From: Selenomonadaceae bacterium
GTDB lineage: Bacteria; Bacillota; Negativicutes; Selenomonadales; Selenomonadaceae
Length of the DNA: 64,000 nucleotides
NCBI GenBank assembly: GCA_017515635.1
Contig: JAFWFO010000017.1
Coordinates: 85,040-149,039 of the forward strand
Direction of reading: 5' to 3'
Shown: positions 16,407-26,800 of the stretch, piece after piece
Numbering within the stretch: the first letter of the stretch is position 1
Layout of the letters: each line of letters opens with the position of its first letter
Program-made: the position numbers and the translations under genes
Notes under the pieces: model-generated
The model's database searches: none
Told to the model about the DNA's origin: nothing
Seen by the model: only the letters and a program-made list of their open reading frames with translations

Positions 16407-17054
16407 ATGAGCAGTCCGACAGATGAACTGAAAAAAATTTTGGCGGCGATTAATTCTCGCGACGAAAAAACTTTTGCCGCACTTGTCGACTTGAAACCGC
16501 TGATGGATGTTGGCTATGACGAGGCAACCGACGTGCTTGCCGAAAACTGCGCGAAGTTCCACGAACTTTACCCGAAAGATTTATTCTTCAAGTTCGGCGC
16601 GACGATTTTGCGCTTTTACAACGACAAATTTCGCGGCGTGCACTTGGGCTTGATTAACAAAGTCATTGCCGCTTATTTCGACGGAAGTTTTCGGGACGCG
16701 AAAAATTTTTCCGCCACGCCGATTAAATTTCTTGCCGCAGAGCTGAAAAATCTTTTGGACGCCTTGCACGCTGAATTCGGCGAAGAAAAATTTTCGGGTA
16801 ACACGGCGACGCTCAACGTCAAAATGGTCGGTGACAATTCCGAATACGGCCGCATGATTGATTCGCTGAATTTCGTTTTGGAATTCGTCAAAGTCGGTAG
16901 CGAAGCAAAAACTTTGGGCGACAAAAAATTCGACTCTGCGTCAGGAAATTGGCGGCTCGTCAAAATAAAAAATGTCGAGGAACTTGTTCCGCCAATCCTC
17001 GACATTGCAGAAAAATATTGGCCGTCGTCTTGGGACTTGGGCATCAAGCTTTGA
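16407..17054 (+). CDS. Protein of unknown function
   Basis: A soluble 215-residue, largely helical protein with no signal peptide and no membrane segment. Nothing in it matches a family I know; features include a repeated Phe/Lys-rich pattern and an acidic N-terminal half. The frame uses codons like its neighbours. It converges on the toxin gene at 17077 with only 22 bases between the stop codons. A start at ATG 16407 fits, with an AACCGGAG-like site upstream. Confidence 0.65.
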   Translation: MSSPTDELKKILAAINSRDEKTFAALVDLKPLMDVGYDEATDVLAENCAKFHELYPKDLFFKFGATILRFYNDKFRGVHLGLINKVIAAYFDGSFRDAKNFSATPIKFLAAELKNLLDALHAEFGEEKFSGNTATLNVKMVGDNSEYGRMIDSLNFVLEFVKVGSEAKTLGDKKFDSASGNWRLVKIKNVEELVPPILDIAEKYWPSSWDLGIKL

Positions 17055-17076
17055 TTTTAACCGTGACAAAAACTTT

Positions 17077-17430
17077 TCAGCCGAAACGTTCTTTGAAGTC
17101 TTCAAGTTCGCGTTCGGCTTTTTCAATTTCGGCGAGCGGAGTTTTCTGCGTGTCCTTCAAAAATTGATGAAGCAACACGAACGAATCGCCAATCCACGCC
17201 GCAAATAAAATCCTGTCACGCAACGGACGAAGTTCCCAAATTTCGCCGCGAACATGTTTAACAAATTTTTTGGGGGCGCGAGTGCCCTGTTCTTCCAAAA
17301 ATTCAATGTTCAAACGTATCTTTTGGAATTTGACTCGGCTGTTTTTGTCGTTCCCAAGCGCAAGTTTATTCGTGTAATCGCGGACGGGCGAATTGCCTTT
17401 TCGATCTTCATAGAAAACAATTTCGTACAA
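17077..17430 (-). CDS. RelE/HigB-like toxin (phage Gp49-like family)
   Basis: A 117-residue protein with the Gp49/HigB pattern: YEIVFYEDRKGNSPV at the start, a middle KFVKHVRGEIWELRPLRDRILFAAW, and a C-terminal FVLLHQFLKDTQKTP. Family members are ribosome-dependent mRNA interferases. The start is TTG at 17430 with AAAGGA nine bases upstream. It follows its likely partner (17443-17742) by 12 bases. Unlike classical HigBA there is no HTH antitoxin gene downstream; the next gene is convergent. Confidence 0.8.
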   Translation of the reverse strand: MYEIVFYEDRKGNSPVRDYTNKLALGNDKNSRVKFQKIRLNIEFLEEQGTRAPKKFVKHVRGEIWELRPLRDRILFAAWIGDSFVLLHQFLKDTQKTPLAEIEKAERELEDFKERFG

Positions 17431-17442
17431 GATTGTGTCCTT

Positions 17443-17742
17443 TCAGGCGTTTGCAACCATCGGCGGTGCCAAAAAATCTTCAGCGTCAGTGTTCGCGGCG
17501 TTGCCAAATTCTTCGTCGTAAAGCCGCTCACAAGCCGCAGTGTGTTCGTCGTCCAATTCTTCAACCAAACGTTCATACTCTTCTTGAGAAATTTCGCCTC
17601 TGTCACGCTTGTCGAAAAGTACACGAAATTTTTCCATGTACTCATCGTCGAGCGCGTTTTCTTTCTCCGTGCAGAAATTGCGAACAGCCTCCTTGTCAAA
17701 AACTAAAAGACCTTGTTCGTTGCGCTTGGCAATGTCAAACAT
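17443..17742 (-). CDS. Small acidic protein, candidate antitoxin
   Basis: A 99-residue, strongly acidic, mostly helical protein (FDKRDRGEISQEEYERLVEELDDEH in the middle) with no helix-turn-helix that I can see. It lies immediately upstream of the RelE/HigB-like toxin and 12 bases downstream of secA, with AGGAGGG before its ATG. Acidic partners that wrap a basic toxin are common in type II systems. The antitoxin role is therefore inferred from position and charge only. Autoregulation by DNA binding looks unlikely. Confidence 0.6.
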   Translation of the reverse strand: MFDIAKRNEQGLLVFDKEAVRNFCTEKENALDDEYMEKFRVLFDKRDRGEISQEEYERLVEELDDEHTAACERLYDEEFGNAANTDAEDFLAPPMVANA

Positions 17743-17754
17743 AATGAATCCCTC

Positions 17755-20490
17755 CTATCTGTTTCGTCCGCAACAATTTTTATATTTTTTGCCGCTACCG
17801 CAGGGACACGGGGAATTTCGTCCGATTTTTTTGCCGTCGGCGGTTTTGGCGCGCTTTTTGCTTTCGGCAGGTGAAGTTTCGTCACCGTGACTAGCTCGCG
17901 CAGTTTGCAGACGATCTTCAACTTTTGCCTGTTCGCGACGAACGGCGGCTTCGGCTTCCCGTGAACGAATTTGTTGCTGTTGCGGCGTCTCAGCGGGTTT
18001 TGACGGTTCAGCGGGCTTTGTAGATTCGGCGTCGGCTTGTTCAACCTGCGCGGGCTGTTCGTCAACGGCCTGTTCCGATGGAACGTCTTGAGCGTCTTGA
18101 GCGGGCTGCTGTTCGACTTGAGGCGGCGGGGCTTCATTTTGCACAACGGCGACATGATACATTGTCGACGCGATTTGATCTTGGATTGCGCCTTCCATTT
18201 CCTCGAACATTGCCAACGCTTCGATTTTATATTCGACCAGCGGCGAACGTTGTCCGTAAGCGCGCAAGTTGATTCCTTCGCGCAACATGTCCATATGGTC
18301 AAGATGTTCCATCCATTTGTTGTCGACGATTCGGAGCATGACGACTTTTTCAAGTTCGCGCATGACGGGCGCAGTGAAAATTTCTTCACGCTGTTTGTAA
18401 ACGTCCGCCGCCAAAGTTTCCAGACGTTCTTTGAGTTCGTCGCGGCTGAGTTTTTCCAGTTCCGAAACTTGCAAACTGCCGGGCGGCGCGTAAATTTTTT
18501 CGGCGTCTTTAATCAGTTCGTCAAGTTGCCATTCTTCGGGATAAAGTTTTTCGTTCGCGTATTGATTGAGTTCCTGCTTGATAATGTGGTTGACCATGCC
18601 CGAAATGTTGTCGCGAAGATTTTCACCGCGCAGAATTTTGCGACGTTCGCCGTACATGATTTCGCGTTGCTGATTCATAACGTCATCATATTCCAAAACG
18701 TGCTTGCGGATGTCGAAGTTGCGCGCCTCAACTTTCTTTTGCGCGTGCTCAATCGACCGCGTTATCAACGTGTGTTCAATCGGCTCATCTTCCTCCATGC
18801 CGAGTTTGTCCATAACTTTGGCGATTGCTTCGGACGCGAACAGGCGCATTAAATCATCTTCCAGCGAAATATAAAATCTCGATTCGCCGGGGTCACCTTG
18901 ACGGCCGGAACGTCCGCGCAACTGGTTATCGATTCGCCGCGATTCATGCCGCTCCGTGCCGATAATGAACAGTCCGCCGAGTTCGGGCACGCCTTCGCCA
19001 AGTTTAATATCCGTGCCGCGTCCAGCCATGTTCGTCGCGATAGTCACGGCGTCGCGCTGTCCGGCGTCGGCAACAATCTGCGCTTCTTTTTCGTGAAATT
19101 TCGCGTTCAAAACGCTGTGAGGAATTCCGCGCTTTTTGAGGTAGCCGCTGAGTTCTTCCGACTGTTCGATTGACGTTGTGCCAATCAAGACGGGCTGACC
19201 TTTGGCGTGAATTTGTTCGACGGTATTTGCAACGGCGCGATATTTCGCACGTTTATTTTTATAAACAACGTCGGGATGATCGACGCGGCAAACGGGCTTG
19301 TTCGTCGGAATAACCACGACGGGCAACTTGTAAATTTTAAGAAATTCATCTTCCTCGGTCTTCGCGGTACCTGTCATGCCCGCAAGTTTTTCGTACATGC
19401 GGAAATAATTCTGGAAAGTTATCGTCGCCAAAGTTTGGGATTCGCGCTGAATTTTGACGCCCTCTTTAGCCTCAATCGCTTGGTGAAGTCCGTCGGAATA
19501 TCTGCGCCCCGTCATCAATCGGCCGGTGAATTCGTCAACGATAATAATTTCGTCGTCGCGGACAACATAATCGCGGTCACGTTTCATCAAAGCTTTCGCA
19601 CGGAGCGCGGCGGTGAAGCAGTGCGAGTACTCGATATTTTCGGGCGCGTAAAGATTTTTGATGCCCAAAAGTTTTTCAATCTTCGGGACGACTTCATCAT
19701 TCGGCGCGACGGTCTTTTGTTTCTCGTCGACTTTGTAATCTTCGCCCTCTTTGAGATTTGCGACGGCACGAGCCATTACCGCGTAAATTTCGGTTGACTT
19801 CGCGCCCGGGCCGGAAATAATCAGCGGCGTGCGTGCCTCGTCAATCAAAATCGAGTCAACTTCGTCGACGATAGCGAAATTCAACGGACGCTGAACCATC
19901 TGCTCTTCGTGAACGACCATGTTATCGCGCAGGTAGTCAAAGCCGAATTCGTTATTCGTGCCGAAAGTTACGTCGCAACTGTAAGCAAATTTTCTTTCGG
20001 GAAAATCCATGTCGTGAAGAATCAAACCGACCGTCAAGCCCAAAAAGCGGTAAAGTCGCCCCATCCATTCGGAGTCGCGTTTGGCAAGATAATCGTTGAC
20101 GGTGACCATGTGGACGCCTTTGCCGCCGATTGCGTTCAAATACACGGGCAACGTCGCAACCAAAGTTTTACCTTCGCCCGTTTTCATTTCGGCGATTTTG
20201 CCTTCATGCAGACACATGCCGCCCATAAGTTGCACGTCGAAATGACGCATGCCCAAAACTCGACGCGACGCCTCACGACACACGGCAAACGCTTCCGGCA
20301 AAATATCTTCCATCGTTTCGCCGGCGGCAAGTCGTTCGCGAAAAACGTCCGTCGCCGCAGTAAGTTTGTCGTCCGTGAAATTTTGATACTGCGCCTCCAG
20401 TTCGTTGATTTTATCGACAGTCTTCTGAAGACGCTTGATCTGCTTTTCGTTGTCGTCGCCCAAAAAAAGTTTCTTCAAGAACCCGAACAA
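17755..20490 (-). CDS. secA: Preprotein translocase ATPase SecA
   Basis: The motor that drives secretory proteins through SecYEG. 911 residues from the TTG at 20490, which gives MFGFLKKLF and lies nine bases from GAGGAG; a GTG three codons earlier would touch the Shine-Dalgarno. Visible: MKTGEGKT (102-109), [32 protein letters not shown] and [13 protein letters not shown]-terminal Gln/Pro/Ala-rich linker ends in the zinc SEC-C motif [14 protein letters not shown] -10-like TATAAT lies at 20522-20527. The toxin pair follows in the same direction without a visible terminator. Confidence 0.97.
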   Translation of the reverse strand: MFGFLKKLFLGDDNEKQIKRLQKTVDKINELEAQYQNFTDDKLTAATDVFRERLAAGETMEDILPEAFAVCREASRRVLGMRHFDVQLMGGMCLHEGKIAEMKTGEGKTLVATLPVYLNAIGGKGVHMVTVNDYLAKRDSEWMGRLYRFLGLTVGLILHDMDFPERKFAYSCDVTFGTNNEFGFDYLRDNMVVHEEQMVQRPLNFAIVDEVDSILIDEARTPLIISGPGAKSTEIYAVMARAVANLKEGEDYKVDEKQKTVAPNDEVVPKIEKLLGIKNLYAPENIEYSHCFTAALRAKALMKRDRDYVVRDDEIIIVDEFTGRLMTGRRYSDGLHQAIEAKEGVKIQRESQTLATITFQNYFRMYEKLAGMTGTAKTEEDEFLKIYKLPVVVIPTNKPVCRVDHPDVVYKNKRAKYRAVANTVEQIHAKGQPVLIGTTSIEQSEELSGYLKKRGIPHSVLNAKFHEKEAQIVADAGQRDAVTIATNMAGRGTDIKLGEGVPELGGLFIIGTERHESRRIDNQLRGRSGRQGDPGESRFYISLEDDLMRLFASEAIAKVMDKLGMEEDEPIEHTLITRSIEHAQKKVEARNFDIRKHVLEYDDVMNQQREIMYGERRKILRGENLRDNISGMVNHIIKQELNQYANEKLYPEEWQLDELIKDAEKIYAPPGSLQVSELEKLSRDELKERLETLAADVYKQREEIFTAPVMRELEKVVMLRIVDNKWMEHLDHMDMLREGINLRAYGQRSPLVEYKIEALAMFEEMEGAIQDQIASTMYHVAVVQNEAPPPQVEQQPAQDAQDVPSEQAVDEQPAQVEQADAESTKPAEPSKPAETPQQQQIRSREAEAAVRREQAKVEDRLQTARASHGDETSPAESKKRAKTADGKKIGRNSPCPCGSGKKYKNCCGRNR

Positions 20491-20539
20491 AGTTATCACT
20501 CCTCGAAAATTTTTCGCGGAAATTATAGCAAAGTTGCCG

Positions 20540-20578
20540 CACAAAAAAAAGCCCCTCGGTCGGGCGAGGGACTTTTTC
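20540..20578 (-). terminator. Terminator after the NlpC/P60 gene
   Basis: On the minus strand TCCCTCG and CGAGGGG arms are followed by a run of eight T. It lies between the NlpC/P60 gene and secA, so secA needs its own promoter. Confidence 0.85.
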
Positions 20579-20601
20579 CTTTGGTTGAAGTCATCATCGA
20601 C

Positions 20602-21270
20602 TTACAAAATTCTGCGTGCGCCAATGTAGTGTGTGCTGTAGTAAGATTCGTTCAGCGAACTGATCGTTACGCCGCGGCTGGAACTTGCGTGGATAAAATT
20701 ACTGTCGCCAACGTAAATCCCGACATGCGAGGCTCCGTAAGTGTAGGTTGTGAAGAAAACCAAATAGCCCGGAACGAGTTCGGCGATGGAAATCGGCGTA
20801 CCTTCTTCGTATTGGACATCGGCCGTGCGCGGCAGGCTGACACCTGCGTTAGCGAAAACGTATTGCACGTAACCCGAACAGTCAAAGCCGTAAGGAGTCG
20901 TTCCGCCGAAAACGTAGGGCACGCCCATGTAATCCATCGCGGAGGAAATAATTCTGCGCGCAATGTAATTCGCTCCGCGGCTGATGTCGGGCATGTCTCT
21001 GCCCAAAAGTGCCGCATAGGTCGCGGGGCCAATCAAGCCGTCCGCATTGATTCCGTGGGATCTTTGGAACTCTTTAATCGCCTCAACCGTAGCCAAACCG
21101 AAATCTCCGTCCGCCATGACATCGTAACCGAGTGCGACAAGCCTGCCTTGAATTTCTGCAATTTCCGAACCTTGGTCACCGACTCTGTAAGCCTGCGCCG
21201 CGAAAGTCACGGGTGCACAGAACGCCAACAAAACCATCACCATCATCAACGCTCGCAAAAATCTCCTCAA
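20602..21270 (-). CDS. Secreted NlpC/P60 peptidoglycan endopeptidase with PG-binding domain
   Basis: Cleaves peptide stems of peptidoglycan. Signal peptide (MRRFLRALMMVMVLLAFCAP...), then a peptidoglycan-binding domain (YRVGDQGSEIAEIQGRLVALGY to the GLIGPATYAALL region), then an NlpC/P60 domain with the nucleophile in DCSGYVQ and the histidine in SHVGIYVG. The frame stays open to 21345, but a TATAAT at 21305-21310 suggests transcription starts around 21299. I therefore prefer the TTG at 21270 (222 residues), eleven bases after AGGA. A cell-separation or wall-turnover role is likely. Confidence 0.88.
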   Translation of the reverse strand: MRRFLRALMMVMVLLAFCAPVTFAAQAYRVGDQGSEIAEIQGRLVALGYDVMADGDFGLATVEAIKEFQRSHGINADGLIGPATYAALLGRDMPDISRGANYIARRIISSAMDYMGVPYVFGGTTPYGFDCSGYVQYVFANAGVSLPRTADVQYEEGTPISIAELVPGYLVFFTTYTYGASHVGIYVGDSNFIHASSSRGVTISSLNESYYSTHYIGARRIL

Positions 21271-21419
21271 AATCAGCCACTTCCTCTCTAAAATTTTAAC
21301 GTGATTATAAACTTTCGACGTGATTAAAGCATGAATTTTGCTCAAAAATTTTTAACGTTTTTAGCTCAAAAGTTATAAACAAATTCAATCGAGACAAAAA
21401 ATTTTACCGTTCAAAAAAG

Positions 21420-21452
21420 CTAAAACGCCGCCGCGAAATTTGCAGCGACGTT
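21420..21452 (-). terminator. Terminator of RNase P RNA
   Basis: Imperfect arms AACGTCGC and GCGGCGGCGTT on the minus strand, followed by TTAGCTTTTTT. It is immediately 3' of the rnpB gene. Confidence 0.6.
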
Positions 21453-21468
21453 GGAAAATTCCGCGTAT

Positions 21469-21816
21469 GTCGACAGGCAGTCAATAAGCCGGATTCTGTA
21501 TACCGGCAGTCATTTATCTTGTTCGGACGTTGCCGCCCGAATCCAGCAACTTACCCGAAAGGTCAGCGAGCAACCTCAACCCTTTCCTATTTAGTTTTGC
21601 TCCGCGTGAGGTTTGTCAGGCTTGCCGATTACTCGGCAACCGGTAGGCTCTTACCCTGCCGTTTCATCCTTACCGAAAAAATTCGGCGGTTTTCTTTTCT
21701 GTGACACTGTCTTTAAGATTACTCTCACCGGGCGTTACCCGGCACGCCGCTCTGTGGAGTCCGGACTTTCCTCGTGGAAAAAATTCCCCGCGACTGCCTC
21801 TCCTGCCTGTCGACGT
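21469..21816 (-). ncRNA. rnpB: RNase P RNA (bacterial class)
   Basis: The catalytic RNA that matures tRNA 5' ends. On the minus strand the conserved 5' block reads GAGGAAAGTCCGGACTCC. The 3' block shows the GAATCCGGCTTATTG region, and the two ends (GTCGACAGGCAG arms) close the P1 helix. About 348 nt. Consensus promoter upstream and a terminator downstream. Plus-strand open frames here are spurious. Confidence 0.96.
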
Positions 21817-21822
21817 GTAAAA

Positions 21823-21851
21823 TTCTAGCACGATAAAAATTCTCTGTCAAA
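21823..21851 (-). promoter_or_regulatory. Promoter of rnpB
   Basis: A perfect TTGACA and TAGAAT with a 17-base spacer on the minus strand. The predicted start at about 21816 coincides with the first paired base of P1. Confidence 0.85.
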
Positions 21852-21897
21852 CTTAAAATTCAGGTTTGCTTCATAAAAGTTTTGTCGTCAAAAATCT

Positions 21898-21926
21898 TGC
21901 CGCAAAAAAATTCCTGTGTTATAATT
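21898..21926 (+). promoter_or_regulatory. Promoter of rpsB-tsf
   Basis: TTGCCG and a perfect TATAAT, 17 bases apart. The resulting leader is about 160 bases, long enough to hold the repeat stem at 21977-22039. Confidence 0.75.
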
Positions 21927-21976
21927 TGCGGCATTCAACAATCCACGCGGGACGGAGTGTCGACCTGTGCGGTGTG

Positions 21977-22039
21977 AGCTTTAAGCTTTAAGGAAAAAAC
22001 TTCTTATCGCTAAAAGCTAAAAGCTCTAAGCTAAAAGCT
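21977..22039 (+). repeat. Heptanucleotide repeats forming a stem in the rpsB leader
   Basis: Two AGCTTTA units (21977-21990) face four units of a CTAAAAG theme (22010-22037: CTAAAAG, CTAAAAG, CTCTAAG, CTAAAAG). The two arrays are nearly complementary and would fold into a hairpin with a loop of about 20 bases. The period is exactly seven. Position in the leader of rpsB suggests it could affect S2/EF-Ts expression, although it may be a neutral repeat. Confidence 0.65.
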
Positions 22040-22092
22040 GATAATCGGCGCGAAAAATGTTCTGCGGATGAAAAAACAGGAGGAATCTTCAA

Positions 22093-22812
22093 ATGGCAGT
22101 TATCTCAATGAAACAGCTTTTGGAAGCGGGCGTGCACTTCGGTCACCAAACACGTCGTTGGAATCCGAAAATGGCGCGCTACATCTTCACCGAACGCAAC
22201 GGCATTTACATCATCGACCTGCAAAAAACCGTTCGCAAAGTCGACGAAGCTTATAATTTCGTGCGTTCCGTCGCCGAAGAGGGCAAATCGATTTTGTTCG
22301 TCGGCACGAAGAAACAGGCTCAAGAAGCCGTCAAAGAAGAAGCGATTCGCAGCGGACAATTTTTCGTCAATGAGCGCTGGCTCGGCGGTATGCTTACCAA
22401 CTTCCAGACGATTCAAAAACGCATCAATCGCTTGAAAGAATTGCAGACGATGGAGCAGGACGGCACCTTTGAAGTTTTGACGAAAAAGGAAGTCATGCAA
22501 CTGCGTCACGAAATGGCGCGTCTTGAAAAATATCTCGGCGGCATTAAAGAAATGAACAAATTGCCCGGCGCATTGTTCGTCGTCGACCCGCGCAAAGAAC
22601 GCATTGCGGTTGCCGAAGCGCGCAAGCTCAACATTCCGATCGTCGCGATTGTCGACACGAACTGCGACCCCGACGAAATTGATTACGTCATCCCCGGCAA
22701 CGACGACGCGATTCGTGCGGTGAAACTTTTGACCGCGAAAATGGCAGACGCGATGTTGGAAGGCAACCAGGGCGCGGAGAATGCTGAAGCATCCGAAGAG
22801 AACGAAGAATAA
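22093..22812 (+). CDS. rpsB: 30S ribosomal protein S2
   Basis: 239 residues, full length. Begins [27 protein letters not shown] with the highly conserved S2 N-terminus. [11 protein letters not shown] and the VDTNCDP region are also conserved. ATG start after AGGAGGA. The acidic tail is normal for the family. tsf follows as in nearly all bacteria. Confidence 0.98.
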   Translation: MAVISMKQLLEAGVHFGHQTRRWNPKMARYIFTERNGIYIIDLQKTVRKVDEAYNFVRSVAEEGKSILFVGTKKQAQEAVKEEAIRSGQFFVNERWLGGMLTNFQTIQKRINRLKELQTMEQDGTFEVLTKKEVMQLRHEMARLEKYLGGIKEMNKLPGALFVVDPRKERIAVAEARKLNIPIVAIVDTNCDPDEIDYVIPGNDDAIRAVKLLTAKMADAMLEGNQGAENAEASEENEE

Positions 22813-22839
22813 TTTGCAAGAATTTTTGAGGTGAAATAT

Positions 22840-23718
22840 ATGGCTATCAGTGCTAAAGATGTTAAAGAACTGCGCGAGAGAACCGGCGCAGGCATGATGG
22901 ATTGCAAAAAAGCTTTGACCGCCAACGACGGCGATATGCAAAAAGCGATTGACTGGTTGCGCGAAAAAGGCATTGCCAAAGCGGCGAAAAAATCCGGTCG
23001 CGTGGCGGCTGAAGGTGCCGTGGCGGCGTTCGTGTCCAAAGACGGCAAAACGGGCGTCCTGCTCGAAGTCAACTGCGAAACCGACTTCACGGCGAACAAC
23101 GAAAACTTCCGTGCGCTTGAGCAAAAAATTATCGAATTCATTGCGGCGAAAAAACCTGCCGATCTCGACGCGCTCAATGACGGCGTTATCGACGGCAAAA
23201 AAGTTTCAGACCTCGTCACCGAAGCAACCGCGACTATCGGCGAAAAAATTTCTATTCGTCGTTTCGTCACCTACGAGACCAAAGGCAAGCTCACCACTTA
23301 CATTCACATGGGCGGCAAAATCGGCGTACTCGTCGACATGACGGGCGGCACCGACGAACTCGGCAAAGATGTCGCAATGCAAATCGCGGCGGCAAATCCC
23401 CTTGCCGTTGACCGTGCCGGCGTCGACGCGTCCGAACTCGAACACGAAAAAGAAATTCTCCGCAAACAGGCTCTCGAAGAAGGCAAGCCCGAAAAAATCG
23501 TTGAAAAAATGGTTATGGGACGTATCAACAAATTCTACAAAGAAGTTTGCCTTATCGAACAAGATTTCGTCAAATCCGACCCTGCCGACAAAAAAGTCGT
23601 CAAAGATATTCTCGGCGGCGAAAAAGTTCTGCGCTTTGCCCGTTATCAGCTCGGCGAAGGCATCGAGAAAAAAGAAACCGACTTCGCGGCGGAAGTTGCT
23701 GCTCAAGCCGGAATGTAA
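22840..23718 (+). CDS. tsf: Elongation factor Ts
   Basis: Nucleotide-exchange factor for EF-Tu. 292 residues. The UBA-like N-terminus shows the family signature [19 protein letters not shown], and the core has [16 protein letters not shown] chose the ATG at 22840 with GAGG upstream; the in-frame GTG at 22831 would lie on the Shine-Dalgarno. A terminator follows. Confidence 0.98.
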   Translation: MAISAKDVKELRERTGAGMMDCKKALTANDGDMQKAIDWLREKGIAKAAKKSGRVAAEGAVAAFVSKDGKTGVLLEVNCETDFTANNENFRALEQKIIEFIAAKKPADLDALNDGVIDGKKVSDLVTEATATIGEKISIRRFVTYETKGKLTTYIHMGGKIGVLVDMTGGTDELGKDVAMQIAAANPLAVDRAGVDASELEHEKEILRKQALEEGKPEKIVEKMVMGRINKFYKEVCLIEQDFVKSDPADKKVVKDILGGEKVLRFARYQLGEGIEKKETDFAAEVAAQAGM

Positions 23719-23770
23719 TTCAATTTTTGTCGAAGCCGGAACGCTCGACGAAAATATTTTTCCACGAAAT

Positions 23771-23805
23771 CAAAAAATCCCTCGGCGAAAACGTCGGGGG
23801 ATTTT
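23771..23805 (+). terminator. Terminator after tsf, copy 1 of a 35-bp exact repeat
   Basis: TCCCTCG and CGGGGGA arms followed by TTTTG. The 35 bases are identical to positions 27807-27841, the terminator after the RTX gene. It ends rpsB-tsf transcription. Confidence 0.85.
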
Positions 23806-23817
23806 GTTTGCGAAGTC

Positions 23818-23846
23818 TTGAAAACCGCCATGGAGTCCACTAAAAT
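23818..23846 (+). promoter_or_regulatory. Promoter of the RTX gene
   Basis: TTGAAA and TAAAAT with an exact 17-base spacer, starting 12 bases after the tsf terminator. The predicted start is about 25-30 bases before the RTX start codon. Confidence 0.7.
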
Positions 23847-23879
23847 GAAAGAAAAATTCTTGCAAAGGCGATGATTTTT

Positions 23880-26800
23880 ATGGCGACGATAAGCAACGGC
23901 CAATATGATACTCTGATAACCGGCACGAGCGCGGCAGACAGCATTTACAATTTTGGATACTGCATCTCAATAAACAGCGGTGCGGGCAATGACACCGTCA
24001 ACAACAACAACAATAGGGTCACGATTGACGGTGGTGATAATAACGATTATATTGTCAGCAAAGAGTGTGACCATATTTCAATCAATGGCGGTGCAGGCAA
24101 CGACATAATAGATTTGGACGATAACGGTTGGGGGGGGGAAGCTATAGTTAATGGCGGCGCAGGTGATGATTCAATTCATGGTAGTTTTCCTCATACTTCA
24201 ATTAACGGCGGCGCAGGCAACGATACAATAAGTGGAAATGGGCTGGGGTGGTTTGATCATCCAATTACCATCAAAGGCGGCATTGACGACGATTTAATTG
24301 ATTTGTCAGGTGCCGTGACGTGGGATATGATTCTATATTCTTCGGGCGACGGCAATGATACAATTTATGGCTTTAATGAATACAAAGACACGCTCAAAAT
24401 TGCCACGAACAGCGGTTATACTTCTGTCAAGAGCGGCGACGATCTCATAATCAAAGTCGGCGACGGAAGCATTACCTTCAAAGACGGTGCAAATCTTTCG
24501 CTCACTATCGCTGGAATAGAGGCGACTGAAGAAACGTTGTCGTCGGCGGAAATTGAACTTCGCAATTCGGCGGCAAAAGCTCTGGAAGATTTCATTGCCA
24601 TTGGCGCGGGCACAGCCAAATTGGGCACGAGCGACCTTGCAACTTTCGACGCGGCCGACGACGAAAATCCTGCCGAACAGATTAAAAACAGCGAACTTGA
24701 CGTCATGCGCTTGTTCGGCGGCGTCTTCGAGTTGATGACGAAATACAAGCTCAATGCGGACGGCACTTTTCAAGTTGACCAAAACGGCAACTTAATCGAA
24801 GACGATTCTTTGAGCCGCGGAACAATCCTTGCGGGCTACAACGCGTTGTTTATCGGCGAATCAATATTGACCTCGGCAAGGAAACTCGCCTCGGGCAAAC
24901 TCAGCAAAGAAGAAGGGACTGCCGAAGTAACCAACATAGTCAATCAGGTGGGCGAAATTGCCAAAAACGTTGCGGATCTCAAAGGCACGCCGTTGGCAAC
25001 TTTCATCACTTCGATGAGCGTTTCTATTGTCGGTTTGGTAACGAACGTTATGAACGCCTTCACAAGCGGCATGGACAAAGACCTCGCGAAGGACTTTGCC
25101 GGCAATTTTAAAGGTATCGCCACAGCCTTTATGACTAAAGTCGGCGAAACTGCTCAACTCAAAAACACCGGCTTTGGCAGTTGGATAACCGGTAAAGCGG
25201 CGGGCACTCATGTAGAAACCTTCGTGAACAAAATTTTGGGTACGACCGCCGAACGAGCGACAAAAATTTTAAGCGGTACGCTGTTCGCGGTAGTCGGGGT
25301 TTATTCGGCTGTCGATACCTTGTGCAACAGCATCAGTCGATATGAAGTCGACGGCTTGCCGACCGCTTCAAAGGTAATCAACACGACAATCGACGTTGTG
25401 GGCGACGTTATTCACACCGCCTCGAACGCAATTATCGGTGGGCTCACTTTTGGTCTTCTCGATGCCGACAAGATTTACAGAGGCGTGCACTTCGTCGGCT
25501 CGGCGATTAAGTGGAGCTTACAAAGCGGCTGGGCAATGCTCACTGGCGGCGATCCGTCTCAAGTCAAGTTCCAAATGGCCGACGACAGAAACTTTACGGA
25601 AGTCATAGGCGACGCGCTCAAAAATTTGATAACGGGCACGACCTCCGCCAAAGACGTCATCAACGAGAAAAGGAAGAAAATTTACACATCGAATGGCGAT
25701 AACAACATTAGGAATTACGTTTCCAACTGCTCGATAAATTCAGGCACGGGCGACGATTATATCTTCAACGTCGAGGGAACATACGAAACGTACAACGACG
25801 CGGGCAACGACAACGACAAAGTTTTCGTGCGTTACAGGGACAACGCGGTTTTCGGCGGACAGGGCAACGATGAAATCATGCTCTCAAGCGACGGCAAAAA
25901 TCCCGCTTACGGAAACGACATTGACGGCGGCCCCGGTGACGACATAATTGTCATTAATGAAACAAGTACTTCTTCCGCGTCGAAAAAAGCCAACACCGTC
26001 GCGGGCGGAGAAGGCAACGACCGAATTATGATCCTGCAGTCGAAAACGCCCGTGGTTATCCGCTACAACGTCGACGACGGCGAAGATTATATCGGCGGTT
26101 ACGACTCCAAAGACACGATTCAAATCGTCAACAGCAATTACACGACGACAAAAAGCGGCGACAACGTCATAATCAAAGTCGGCAACGGCGCAATGACTTT
26201 ATTGGGCGCGGCAAATGAAAAACTCAACATTGAAAAAATATCCAATGATGTTCCGCCGGAGGGACTTTCTTACAACGGGGACAAGACCAAACTCACGGCA
26301 TATACAACGTTTCGCCACGAGCAAATCAATTTGGCAAATTACGAGCCGACTGTTAAGGAAGTCAATGCGTCTTCGCTTGTCAATGAAGTAAACATCACGG
26401 GCAACGCGCTTAACAATTCCATTCGCGGCGGCAAAAACTCCGATACTTTGGACGGCGGAGACGGCGACGACACACTCAAAGGCGAAAAGGGCAACGATAC
26501 CATTTACGGCGGCGACGGTGACGATAAAATCGACGGCGGCAAAGGTACCGATTGGATTTACGGCGGCAAAGGCAATGACAGTCTCAAAGGCGGCGACGAC
26601 GTCGATTTATTCGTCTATGTTTTGGGCGACGGCAACGACACCATTGACGATTTCAAGGACACAGACTTAATTCATTTCGTCGACGCGGAAGTTTCCAAAA
26701 CGCAAATTGTCGGCTCAAATGTTGTCTTCACTTTCAACGATGGAGGCACGCTCACCGTTAAAAAAGGCAAGGGCAAAAAGTTTACCGTTCTGGATGCAAA

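Noticed and set aside
21519..21828. Open reading frames on the plus strand in this stretch
   Set aside because: The region is RNase P RNA on the minus strand; the frames have no ribosome-binding site.
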